Assembly (NCBI GenBank): GCA_003415625.1
Contig: PYIU01000010.1
Span: 2,106,501-2,170,500, forward strand
Reading direction: 5' to 3'
Source of the DNA: Aquanectria penicillioides
Lineage: Eukaryota; Ascomycota; Sordariomycetes; Hypocreales; Nectriaceae
DNA: 64,000 nucleotides
Position numbers and translations under genes: made by a program. The notes under the pieces are model-generated. The model searched no databases. It worked only from the letters and a program-made list of their open reading frames with translations, and was not told the DNA's origin. Position 1 is the stretch's first letter. Each line of letters starts with the position of its first letter. Below, in pieces: positions 11,094 to 21,300 of the stretch.

Positions 11094-12056
11094 AGACTTA
11101 TCTTTTTGTTCGTGCTGCAAATTATTGACCTTCACTGTGCTTCAGGTAAACATCAAAGCGACCTGGCGTGTGGAGGAAATGTGGTTCTGACCTAGTACCC
11201 ACCCCACAAAGCTCACTCTTCACGGCCTTCGAGATAGCATCTTCCTTCCCGCAGGTGATAGGGAGTCAAGAATCCAGTGCGAATCGCAGGGCTATTTTTT
11301 TAAGAAAAAAATCCTACAAATTTGATATATAAAGCTATTGCAACCCATTCTACCAACCTCAATCCAGGTGATGAAACCTACTTGATGCGTTTAGATCTAA
11401 CCCTAAAATGGACATGATCTGGATCTAGACCTGTTAGGACCCAAGACTGCATAGGAATACGATTATGTTAGCGAAAATGAAGGATATGAACAGCATGCGA
11501 CCTCGTAATATCTAGGATAAAAGTAAGCCCGCGTCAATGAATTCCCCGCCCAGAGTGAACTCGCGCACTTACGGCTGTACCAAGAAGATTCTCGGAAATT
11601 GCACCAGAACTGGCATATATCGAGCCAATATTCTCCTTTTAGACTTAGCCCCTTCTAATCATGGAGCATAAATCACGTAGTTATTGTCTATGGTTGCAAC
11701 ACCACTGAGGTAGTTCTCATGCATCCCAGCTGACTTGTGCAGTGCCGAATGCTGTATCGCATTTACTGCCATAATTGCATCGGAGGAGGAATTGATATCG
11801 TGTATCATTTTGGGTGCTTTCTCAACCTCATTTTGCTTCTTCCTCTTCCAAAATGGCCGGCATGCAATATCATTCCTTTCCACCCTCCTCAACGTGGAGG
11901 GGCTCGTTCACAGTGAGTCAGATCAAGATCGACCGAAGTTGCATTTTATCAGAACATATATTTCCAATCATAAGTGCAATCATTAGCTTGTATCTCTAAC
12001 AACTAGCGTATCACATTCCCAACTCAACCAACTCCCAGGGTATTTATCCATATCAT
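11094..12056. other. Intergenic region
   Basis: About 960 bases with no supported gene apart from the tRNA-Phe terminator. A minus-strand open stretch of 77 codons near 11659-11892 has no recognisable features. Confidence 0.45.
11103..11107 (+). terminator. Pol III terminator of tRNA-Phe
   Basis: A run of five T residues ten nucleotides after the tRNA 3' end, the usual RNA polymerase III stop signal. Confidence 0.75.
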
Positions 12057-12864
12057 CTAGCTAAAATCAATTACTGCGTGTGAAATCTTGACTGCTTCTT
12101 GAGCTACCGGTTTCGAACACCCCCTTTTGAGGTAACAGTTTCCTCCCAGGAACGAAACATTGCCCATGTCCTGCCGAAATGCAACAGCTGTGCAATTCAA
12201 GACATTGTTGGTAAACAGGTTTAAGCAAGCATATACACAGTGGTTCATGGAATAGGCCCAGATGGCAAAGAAGTCCTCTCCGGAACAGTCTTCGCCACAC
12301 GTCACATTGTACTTCCAATTCTCGCTGCTGGCCTGACGAAACAGTGTAATTGGATTTTTCTGACTGCAGTCAAGAGCGACCACAGCGTCTGTTGGGGCTG
12401 AGAAGCTGGCAGTGTTGATCGAGCAGGTACTTGGCGAGGACGTGGACGTGGACGTAGACGTTGGGGCGTTGTCCGGACTGCAAATAAAGTGTTAGTGGTA
12501 TGAGGCTTGATGCAAATATCTTGGGCGGAGTGGTTTCTTGCCAGTGCGACGCCGCTTTGGCCCCTAGAACTGCGGCAATGACAACGGCGACAACGACGGA
12601 TATTGCGAGTAGTAGTGAAAGAACAACTGTGCTTCTCCGAAATCCAAAGACTTCGACCCTCTCTTTAGCCGGTAAAGCTATTTTGGCAGTTTCTGAGGAT
12701 TGGCTACTGTTTATCTCAGACCGGAAATCGCGTGGCTGTAGATATGGTCGTTGAGATCCGTATGAGACGACTTCCGGCTGGTCGTTAGGTACTACCTGTA
12801 ACCCGTCGTATCCTTGTCGTGTGAAATCGTAGCTAGTCATCTCACATAGATTTTTCTTGTCCAT
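12057..12864 (-). CDS. Single-pass membrane protein with Cys-rich PAN/Apple-like ectodomain
   Basis: Two exons (12542-12864, 12057-12477) give 247 residues. An ~73-residue hydrophilic cytosolic N-terminus precedes one strong membrane helix (residues ~77-100, VVLSLLLAISVVVAVVIAAV). A Thr/Ser linker and a Cys-rich domain of ~120 residues follow. The pattern CVYAC...C.AVAF...GGNCYLK resembles PAN/Apple-like modules common in fungal surface proteins. The 64-nt intron has a CTAAC branch and TTGCAG acceptor, but its best donor is GCAAGA, a GC-AG intron. A GTCGCA donor 8 nt upstream keeps the same frame and would drop a few residues. Ligand and role are unknown. Type II or III orientation is inferred from the extracellular character of the Cys-rich part. 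Confidence 0.75.
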
Positions 12865-13010
12865 ATTGTTGAGGTTGATTGCGGGTTGCGGAGTCAGAGC
12901 AACGATGGGCTTTCCCGCTCACTTAATAGAGGGTGATACCCTGGAAGAAGTATATGGCGTGAAACGGCGGATATTTGGCGCCTGGAGCAATGAGACCCTG
13001 GGCTAAGCTA

Positions 13011-13115
13011 GGCGCTTCGGAAATCCAGCCCACAGCCGGATGGGCTGCATCCGTGATAAGGCGCGTCCCGGAAATCGAAGCGAAGGCCGGCTGGGCCGCA
13101 TACACGATGAGACTG
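13011..13115. repeat. Imperfect ~50-bp tandem duplication
   Basis: Two adjacent copies begin GGCGCTTCGGAAATC and GGCGCGTCCCGGAAATC and continue with a shared GCCGG(A/C)TGGGC(T/C)GCAT core. They are diverged by several substitutions and small indels and lie upstream of the membrane-protein gene. Confidence 0.5.
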
Positions 13116-13942
13116 ATTCTTTCATATCCCGGCCTCTGATGGGATGATTGCGGCTTCGCTCTTCTATCAATAATACTCTCATCGAGGCCATATTCTAGGT
13201 ACGGTTGCCAATTCCCTAGCCTGGTCGCGGCCCACGTCGAACGAAGGAGAAATCGGCGTCGTGAAAGGAATCAAATATTCTTCGGGCTAAGCGACACCAC
13301 TGCACTGCGGTCCTGTAATATGATGTCCGACCGAGTACAGAACGTCACAGAATATGAGGGATCCAATAAGGGTTTGATGCTTTTTTCTGTGTATGGACGG
13401 GCCGCAAGAGTCGGCCCAAATCGAAACGGTAGCAGGCGCTTCACCAAACGACAGCTGCGACGTGTGTTGGCCCAATAAATGAGCCCTTCGGTTCAGGCGG
13501 GACTAGAACGCGCCTAATTGGGCCAAACATCTACAACAGCCGCCGGCTTGCATGTGAGTAAACCTGACCAGGTTGTCGAGCCCTCGTCATTCCGGGGTCT
13601 TTGTTGAGACCATCCTGTCTTCCGAATCGTGCCCATTGGAGAGGTGTGAGACTAACATTCAAGTTTGTGTGCTTACGACTATATCAACCGATGGTACAAC
13701 CTGAGCACCCGATAGCTTAATTTAAGCTTAACCCGGGGATTTTCTTTTATCGGACAATGCTAAGAGACAATGGGCTCATAATTCTAATAGAATAGAATGT
13801 TCAAGCGCCGTTGATAAAATGTAGTGATAGCCCATTCCTGTTGCCTGTTTGCTCTGACTGACCAGGTGCTTGAGTTGAATCATGCTCCAAGGAAGGCTTA
13901 TAATTGCATGTTGACTCTCACGTGATCAAGAATCCGCTACAG

Positions 13943-13958
13943 TGGTTGTTCACAACCA
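13943..13958. repeat. 16-bp palindrome directly upstream of tRNA-Asp
   Basis: TGGTTGT and ACAACCA face each other with a 2-nt centre, ending three bases before the tRNA start. It could be a chance hairpin or an upstream element; no function is claimed. Confidence 0.4.
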
Positions 13959-13961
13959 TCA

Positions 13962-14033
13962 TCTTCCGTAGTATAGTGGTCAGTATGCAAGCTTGTCACG
14001 CTTGAGACCCGGGTTCAATTCCCGGCGGGAGAG
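13962..14033 (+). tRNA. tRNA-Asp (GTC)
   Basis: A 72-nt intronless tRNA. Acceptor stem TCTTCCG pairs with CGGGAGA (one T-G pair). The anticodon stem-loop CAAGC-TTGTCAC-GCTTG carries anticodon GTC, and the T-arm CCGGG-TTCAATT-CCCGG is perfect. A and B boxes are recognisable and long T runs follow. Confidence 0.93.
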
Positions 14034-14057
14034 AGTCGCCTAATGTGATACACATTC

Positions 14058-14074
14058 TTTTTTTCTTTTTTTTT
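14058..14074 (+). terminator. Pol III terminator of tRNA-Asp
   Basis: Seven and nine T residues separated by a single C, about 25 nt after the tRNA end; a strong RNA polymerase III stop. Confidence 0.75.
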
Positions 14075-14318
14075 CTCTTTCTATTTACGGTCATGGATCA
14101 CTGTAAGTATTGCGTATGCGGTCTTGGAGAGGAAGGCACGTGCAATCATATCTAGGTATCGATTGATGAATTGTACCGGATACTACATCACTGAACTTCA
14201 TCGTTGCACCAAGATCCGAGAGCGACGGTGAGAAAACACATGTGTATCGTCATCCTTGTTGTGCAACCGGTACGAAAATATATTTTGAAAAAAAGAAACA
14301 TATTGACTAATGAATCCA

Positions 14319-15196
14319 CTACTCTTCCGAGGTTTGCGAATCATCCCACTTCACACTCGGCTCGTCGCAATCACAATCGTCGTGCGAATACTCGCTTTGA
14401 TTGCAAATCTCGCTCCCGTCTTCTTCCTCTGTGTATCGGTCACACCCATCATCCTCGTGCCCCCAAGTCTGAGATGTCCCGTCCGAATCAGCGACGCTTT
14501 GGACTTGACAATCGTCAGGCATATTTTCCCCCTGTTCATTCATATAGCGCAACTCCGCTACGTGGTCACCTCTCAAGCTGTATAAACGATGCTGCTTTCT
14601 TTGTAGGAACTTGATCCGGGTGACATGAGCGCGATACGTGGAATACATGTCATAGCCTGGGAATCTCTTTGCCATCTCACGCCGAGCTTTGATTTCCCTA
14701 TTGATCATGTAAGTACTAAACTCGAGATCAGAATAAGCGGGAAATTTTCATACTCTCCGGCGCTAATTATTGCCCGGTCGAGCAATCGCAATGCATCACG
14801 GTGGTGTTGATACTTGTCTCCGACCTCTGCATCACGATCTACGTGGTCGTGATAATTGCCACCATCTTTCCACGCCACCCTCCCTTTTGCATGATAGTCA
14901 TTAGCTTGTAGGGAAAATGGGCTATCGGAAGGCCTCCTTTGCGCCCTTAACTCCCTGAAGGCATCATGCCTCTGCGCCCCCCCAGCACAATCACTCCCGA
15001 AGCTTCCCCGTCTTAAGAAACCCCAACGAGGCTCTGGAATGCCTGTTGTGTACCTATAGTGCTCAGTGCTGCGAGGAGTGTCCCCTGGGTATGTTTTCCA
15101 TCGTCCCAACTTGTCGGGATGATACCCCTGGGACGGGTTCCTGGATGCACTACCTGAGTTCTTGCCTTTGGTTGATTTTGCACTGAGGTTGAGCAT
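14319..15196 (-). CDS. Uncharacterised hydrophilic protein with acidic C-terminus
   Basis: Two exons (14754-15196, 14319-14697) joined by a 56-nt intron (GTATGA...AATAG) give 273 residues. An acceptor 18 nt upstream (GTTTAG) is also in frame and would add six residues. I do not recognise the family. The N-terminal half is basic and rich in Gly, Arg, Tyr and His. The middle is helical and charged (around RRLDRAI- and REIKARREMAKR-like stretches) and the last ~60 residues are strongly acidic with Asp, Glu, Ser and Cys. There is no signal peptide or membrane helix. A nuclear or nucleic-acid-related role is possible from composition alone. It lies between tRNA-Asp and a decayed F-box-like gene and may be lineage-specific. 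Confidence 0.6.
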
Positions 15197-16087
15197 AGTG
15201 AGAAGATGGTTTGATCAAGACGAGGGTTTCCGGGAAATGATGAACAAAGTTTACTAGCAAAACTGCCCAAAACTGCTAGGTGCAAACCGGCTTTGGCTTC
15301 AACTTATATACCAAGAGCGTGGGTGGCCCCAGAAAACGGGGACCAGGCATTGTCTTGTCTTTTGGCTCCTCCGTTTGGCTGACATGCTTCATGTGATAGG
15401 TTTGGGGCTAAATGGGGGACAGAAAGTGCAATTCCAGCGTAAAAGCGTTTGATGCTCTGCAGCCACCAACCTTAAGTCTGCTCAATTGTAAGAGGGCTCA
15501 ATGTCGTTCGTAGCATACTAGACACACGCTAATGGTATGTGTTTGCACAGCTTCCACTTTTGTATCATCCGTCATCAACGGATATTGCCAAGAGAGCCTA
15601 GTATGCGGTCTGATTAATCCCTATCCAACACATCAAGGCAGAATCATCCATTAGTTGTTGAGATGTGACAAGACAACAACCCCATATGCAGAGAGATGCC
15701 AGGCGACAGCGAACAATTTTTCGATGCATCAAAAATTAACAACGAGATCCGTTTGCTCTTGAACAAAAGGTCTAGGGTGGTGAAAGGAATCAAATAGATC
15801 GGCCTCTACCGTGCAGCAAATGACAATGGGCTGCATTGCGTGGTGGGACAACCTCGGTCGCCAGGTATCCATTCGATTCGCCTGCAAGTACAAACAACCA
15901 AGTACCATCTTTGCTTTGTATCAAAAGTATTCAAGCCACCCGTTTTGAACCCCGCTTGGATGTCGAGACAACACAAGTCAAGCTTGCAATGCAAGGACAG
16001 AACAGGCCCAGGATGCCAACCTCAAGGTGTGTCCGCTGCTTTTCGACTAATCTAGGCTTCATATTGACGAACAATAGCAAAATAATC
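15197..16087. other. Intergenic region
   Basis: Holds the promoter of the minus-strand gene ending at 15196 and the upstream flank of the F-box-like pseudogene. No gene or repeat is supported. Confidence 0.45.
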
Positions 16088-17345
16088 ATGGCATCTAGCA
16101 CCAGTGACCTTGGAAAGCTTGATCAGCTGACTGATCGTTTCAGAAACTCCCACTCGATGTACTCAAACTTGTTCTGTCGGATCTCGACAACCTTGGCTCG
16201 CTAGGATTAGCGATCGTCCTGTCGCGCGTTATACTCTGCTTTCCTCTGCAGTCCATCACATATTTCGACGAAAGTGGTACTCAATCAGGTCGACATTGAT
16301 CTTCTTCTAGAGGCCATCTTGACTTTGAAATCCTCGAGGCCGCCGCGGAACAGCACAGATCAAGATTTCCTCGACTTCATCGACCACAATTCCAAAACAA
16401 GAACTACTGCTAGGGATATAATTCTTAGAACCGTCGAAGCGGCACGGCTTGCTAAGCTGGATCTTAGCGCGCGCAAGCTGGCCACCTTGTTCATCGACGA
16501 GTGCATCGACAAGATACCGATATCGCTTGAACTGAATTCCCATTCTGTCCACTCGCCTTCCCAGCACCTCAAGCATCAACCGGTCACATCGACCGAAATA
16601 GGTCGCATCCAACGCATTTTTTGCGGATTTGATATATTCTGTATCCTAACCTACAAGCACCATGTCAGTGTACGTATTCCAGCGAAGCATCTGGACAGAT
16701 TCTGTCGGCAATTTTCCATTTGGGAGAACGAGCAACTAGCGTGTATCCAACATTTTTTTTCTTTCGGCGACTATCGCCAGGTGAGTTCGCAATCTCCAAG
16801 CCTCCAACAAGGCTAAACTATGACCAACTACCTAGTCTGACATGTACAACTTCACTCAGGTATTAATGACATGGCCTTCCAGGACATGGCTCGTGAAGAG
16901 CATAGGGTTGAGCTAGTCACTACGCCTACAGAGCCCGAGCTCAAGGGAATTTTGATGTTGGGTTTGGTGACGCTCTGTTGCCTTGCAACTGCAAAGTCGT
17001 ACGACGAGGTACGTACACAGGTGCCTTTCGAGCAGCATCCTATGCGACTTGCATTCCTTGGAGAAGCACTAAGGAGAACAAGCATCGTGGATGAGCCCAC
17101 CAGACTGCTACGACGACGCGATGATGATCGTCTTGACGAGCTCTCTCCTCCCAGGGATATTCGCCGGCCATTCTGTGACGACAGCGATTCAGGTCCGTCC
17201 GATCCTTGGAATTGTGCTCACTCCAGGAATGATGGACGGTCTGCTGTTTACCAAGAAGAAAAAAGGGACATTCGCGCATGGGGATACGTCGTCTGGGACC
17301 AGGCCTGAATGGACAGAGGCAAGCTTCTAAGCGAAGTACGCCACC
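16088..17345 (+). pseudogene. Decayed F-box-like protein gene
   Basis: An F-box-like start (LPLDVLKLVLSDLDNLGSL, from 16147) follows a plausible TTTCAG acceptor. The reading frame then breaks. The expected continuation CRALYSAFL appears one frame over near 16210. The next ~500 bases stay open with a helical middle domain (ARKLATLFIDECID). After a probable intron around 16781-16860 the frame is again displaced (NDMAFQDMAREEH). Near the end the conserved GYVVWDQA is cut by an in-frame TGA at 17306, after which the same frame continues MDRGKLLS. Each break alone could be a modelling error, but two frame breaks plus a nonsense codon favour a pseudogene. The family resembles fungal F-box proteins of ~400 residues with a C-terminal WGYV.WD motif. 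The exact start is uncertain. Confidence 0.6.
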
Positions 17346-18391
17346 GTCGATGGTTCACCTTGCATACACACCGTATCCACAGAGGGATTGGGTTCGTTTA
17401 TTCATTGTAGGCTATGAGATCAAGGAACTAGCAAAGATGCGGGTAGAGTTCTCGTGACGAAAGCAAAATTGTTTTGCCAGATAAAGCAAAGTTGCAACGA
17501 CAACCCCAGAAGCACATCTCACATCTGAACAAGAAGTCAGTGGGCCCTAGAAGCTCTTAGGTTACCTACCAGGGCTGGTGGATAGGTCGGATTGCATGGC
17601 ATATGGTTCCGCGATACTCTGAGAAGGAATGTCTGGGTGGAAGGAAGAATGATGCTGGAGGCTTTACCGATGTGTTAGTTCTTGCTGCTCGTTTTCAGGT
17701 GATTTTGATGGTTTACGAAAAAAAAGAAAAAAAGACCCGTGTCAAAGTTTGTGGGCAATTGTTCTCCTCGGCGGGCTAGTCAATGTCTCGAGAAATTCTA
17801 CTTGTTAGAGCGGATGGCCGGTTCAGTGCGAAGGTTGCGGTCACAAGTTCGTATCTGCAGTTATTATTAAATTAAATTATCTGATCTTAATTTATTTTTA
17901 TAAATCCTTAAATGGCTTGATCCTTATTATTCCCTATAAAAGTTGCTGTTACAGTGCGCAGAATGCCTTGATTATGCAGTGCTATGGGCGACATGTGTAT
18001 GTGACCCCGCGAATGGGGACAAACTTGTGACCGCACCCTTCGTACATGGTCGATTTGTAAATTGCTTTTTGAATCATGACAAACCAAGTCTTCCGGACCA
18101 AAATCAGGCTCGGCTAGCTATCTGTGGGACTCTCGGTAATAATTGATGCCTGCAGCGCTAAGTCTCAGCCGCACTAGGTTGGCGGTCATCATGCGCAACA
18201 TTGCAGCCAACCTCCTCTAAAGCACTCACTGTTCAACTAGGCATCTCCTCCTTTCAAGTTTTGCCAAATCTATGGAAACCCAACGTTGTCCAGTTTTACT
18301 TCTCGCTATCGCAAGTCTAGCAGCGTGGCTTCTCATAACGAGAAGCCAGGCTGATACCGTCTCGGATCTCTCGGCTGTGAGTCACTTCAAA
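17346..18391. other. Intergenic region upstream of the NLR gene
   Basis: Contains a MITE-like element at 17829-18042 and the NLR promoter. An AT-rich tract lies within the element at about 17860-17940. An ATG at 18272, in frame with the NLR, could extend its N-terminus. Confidence 0.5.
17829..18042. mobile_element. MITE-like element with ~20-bp terminal inverted repeats
   Basis: The left end reads CGAAGGTTGCGGTCACAAG and the reverse complement of the right end reads CGAAGGGTGCGGTCACAAG, matching at 21 of 23 positions when extended by four bases. The 214-bp interior is very AT-rich on the left and has no coding capacity, as expected for a miniature inverted-repeat element. Flanking dinucleotides are TG on the left and TA on the right, so a TA target-site duplication is possible but not intact. 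It sits ~350 bp upstream of the NLR start. Confidence 0.65.
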
Positions 18392-21300
18392 ATGGCCACA
18401 AATGTCACGACAAGACTCCACGATGAATACTGCGTCGGATGGATCTGCGCTCTCCCGAAAGAGCAGACAGCAGCAACGGCGATGCTTGACGAAATCCACG
18501 ACCCTCTCCCGAAACCTCTTAACGACCCCAATACGTATACTCTTGGTTCCATCAGCCGGCATTATGTTGTGATTGCGTGCTTGCCGAAAGGACAGACCGG
18601 CACCAACCCTGCTGCTGTGATTGCCACATGGATGGTTTCCACATTTCCATCTATCAGAATCGGCCTGATGGTTGGTATTGGAGGAGGTATTCCGCCACAA
18701 GTACGTCTTGGAGACGTTGTAGTCAGCACTCCTGCCGGCCAGTTCCCTGGCGTAGTTCAGTGGGATCTTGGAAAGGCAAAAAGGGGCAATACTTTTGAGC
18801 GGACTGGTGCACTCAATAATCCACCCCAATCCCTTTTGACAGCCTTGACCAAAGCAGAGACGAACCAAGAGTTATATGGATCAAAAATACCAGAGTTTCT
18901 GGAGGACCTTGGGGAAAGATGGCCGAGATTGAAGGGGAAATATCTTAAATCCAGTTCCCTCCAGGATTTATTGTTTCCGGCGAGTTATAGCCACGTTGAA
19001 GAGGCAAGGAAACTTAGTCTCACCAATGCTAACCCCATGCTCATGGAAAACGAGAGCTGCAACTTATGCGATCAAACCAAGGCATTGAAAAGTGAAAGGC
19101 AAGAACCGCAAGTGCATTATGGGCTCATTGCATCAGGGAACAAAGTAATCAAAGATGCAGTCTTCCGGGACAATCTGAACAGAGACCTAGGCGGCAACCT
19201 CCTCTGTGTTGAAATGGAGGCTGCCGGACTTATGAACAATTTTCCTGCTATTGTTATCCGTGGTATTTGTGACTATGCGGACTCCCATAAGAATAAAGAC
19301 TGGCAAGAATACGCTGCTGCTGTAGCGGCAGCATTTGCTAAGGAGCTTTTGGGCTATGTACAGCCAGCTGATGTTCAAGGCGAGCGCCGAGCTACGGATA
19401 TTCTAGGTCAAAGTTAGTCATTTTTTGAGGTTTTATTTGCATTGCACGATTGCCTAACCAGAATGAAGTCCACAAAACCATTTCACGAACGGAGAAGAGC
19501 ATTGCAACGATTCAGTCCAAGTTGACTCAGAAGGAGGATCTTGAGATCCTCAACTGGATCACCCCATTCGACTACACTACTCAGCAAAGTGATTTCCTCG
19601 GTAGGCGTCAAAACGGAACCGGAATGTGGCTTCTAGAGTCCCAAGAGTACTTGACCTGGCTACGGGAACCTAAACAAACGCTCTTTTGTTCGGGGTTTCC
19701 CGGATCCGGCAAAACCATTCTCACTTCAATGGTTGTAGAGGACATCTACAATAGGTTCATACAAGATGACACTGTCGGAATTGCATACATCTATTGCAAT
19801 TTTCGGCGCACGCACGAGCAAAGGATTGGCGATTTGCTTGCCAGTCTTGTGAGGCAGCTGTCTCGAAATGCCACGAGCTTGCCAGAGTGTGTCATGGAAT
19901 TCTACGCCCAACAGAACCGGAAGCAGTCAAGGCCTTTAAGGCATGACCTCTCTAAGCTCCTGCAATCCATATGCCTCTTATATAAGCAGGTTTTCATCAT
20001 TGTCGATGCTCTAGATGAGTGCCAGCCAACAGATGGTTGTCGAGATAACTTCATAGCAGAAATTGTGAATCTTCAGAGCAAAGCTAATGTCAATGCATTC
20101 ATGACGTCAAGGTCAATTCCAGAGATTACTGAAAAGTTTGACGATAGCATTAAATTAGAAGTTCGGGCCACATCAGCAGACGTCGAATTATATGTCAACA
20201 GCCACATTCATGAACTACCGTCATTTATCATTTGCAATCCTAGTTTTCAACGGGACATAAGAGAAAAGATTGTCGAAGCAGTTGATGGAATGTAGGTCAC
20301 ATTACATGATCGCATGGGTCACCAGCTCTGATATCTACTAGGTTTCTCCTTGCACAACTTTACCTCGATTCATTGAAATCCAAGACGACAATCAAGGCCA
20401 TGCGCAACGTGCTGCAAAGCCTAGTAACTGGCACTGAGGCATACGAACACGCATACACGGAAGCGATGGAACGGATCGAAGGTCAAGTTTTGGACCACAG
20501 TCAGCTCGCAAAGCAGGTCCTGCTGTGGATCACTTGCGCTAGGCGGCCATTGACGACAACTGAACTTCAAGACGCGATTGCGGTTGAAGAGGGCCAAACG
20601 GCAATTGACGAAGAAAATATCCCACAGCTTACATCCTTGGTTTCGTTCTGTGCGGGACTGGTGACTGTCGACGAGGAGAGCGACGTTATTCGGCTGGTGC
20701 ACTACACAACACAGGAATACTTTGACCAGACACAATCTCGGTGGTTTCCAAACGCTCATCACCATATCACTAAAACTTGCATTACCTATTTAAGCTTCGA
20801 TGCCTTCAAAGATGGGTGTTGCCGGACGGACAAGGAGTTTGAGGACCGCATGATAGAGTTCCCCCTGTACGACTATGCTGCTCGAAATTGGGGAAATCAT
20901 GCCCACTTAAAACCTATCCAGACTTTAGACTTGGCCTTGGGGTTTCTCAAAAGTGGACCAAAGGTTGACGCTGCCTGTCAGGCCGCGACGGCTTCTCCAG
21001 GTTCGTTAGGATATAGCCAAAGGATACCGCGGGAAATGTCAGACCTACATATTGCAGCTTTTTTTGGTCTATCGGAAGTAGTCAAAAGACTTCTTTTCAG
21101 TAGCAAAAACCCAGATGTCAAGGATACATATCTTCGGACACCATTATTAGTCGCGTCAGAGAATGGCCATGGCGAGGTGGTGGCCCTCCTCCTCGCCAGC
21201 GACCTTGTGGAAAAGAACTCTGAAGATAGGCATGGCAGAACACCGGTTTCTTTGGCGGCGGAAAGAGGACATCAAGAGGTTGTCAAGACCCTGATCGGGA

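Larger units (their letters stand above)
12865..13961. other. Intergenic region upstream of the membrane-protein gene
   Basis: About 1.1 kb of promoter and spacer. It contains an imperfect ~50-bp direct duplication and, just before tRNA-Asp, a 16-bp palindrome. No gene is supported. Confidence 0.45.

Noticed and set aside
11294..11312. A/T palindrome (T7-A7) as a terminator or transposon end
   Set aside because: Low-complexity A/T tract without flanking duplication or nearby transcript end.
14351..14539. Alternate small minus-strand frame within the unrecognised gene
   Set aside because: Out of frame with the two-exon model and fully contained in it.
13261..15796. 17-bp identical string GTGAAAGGAATCAAATA at 13261 and 15780
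   Set aside because: No extension beyond 17 bp, no inverted or terminal structure; close to what chance allows in 64 kb.
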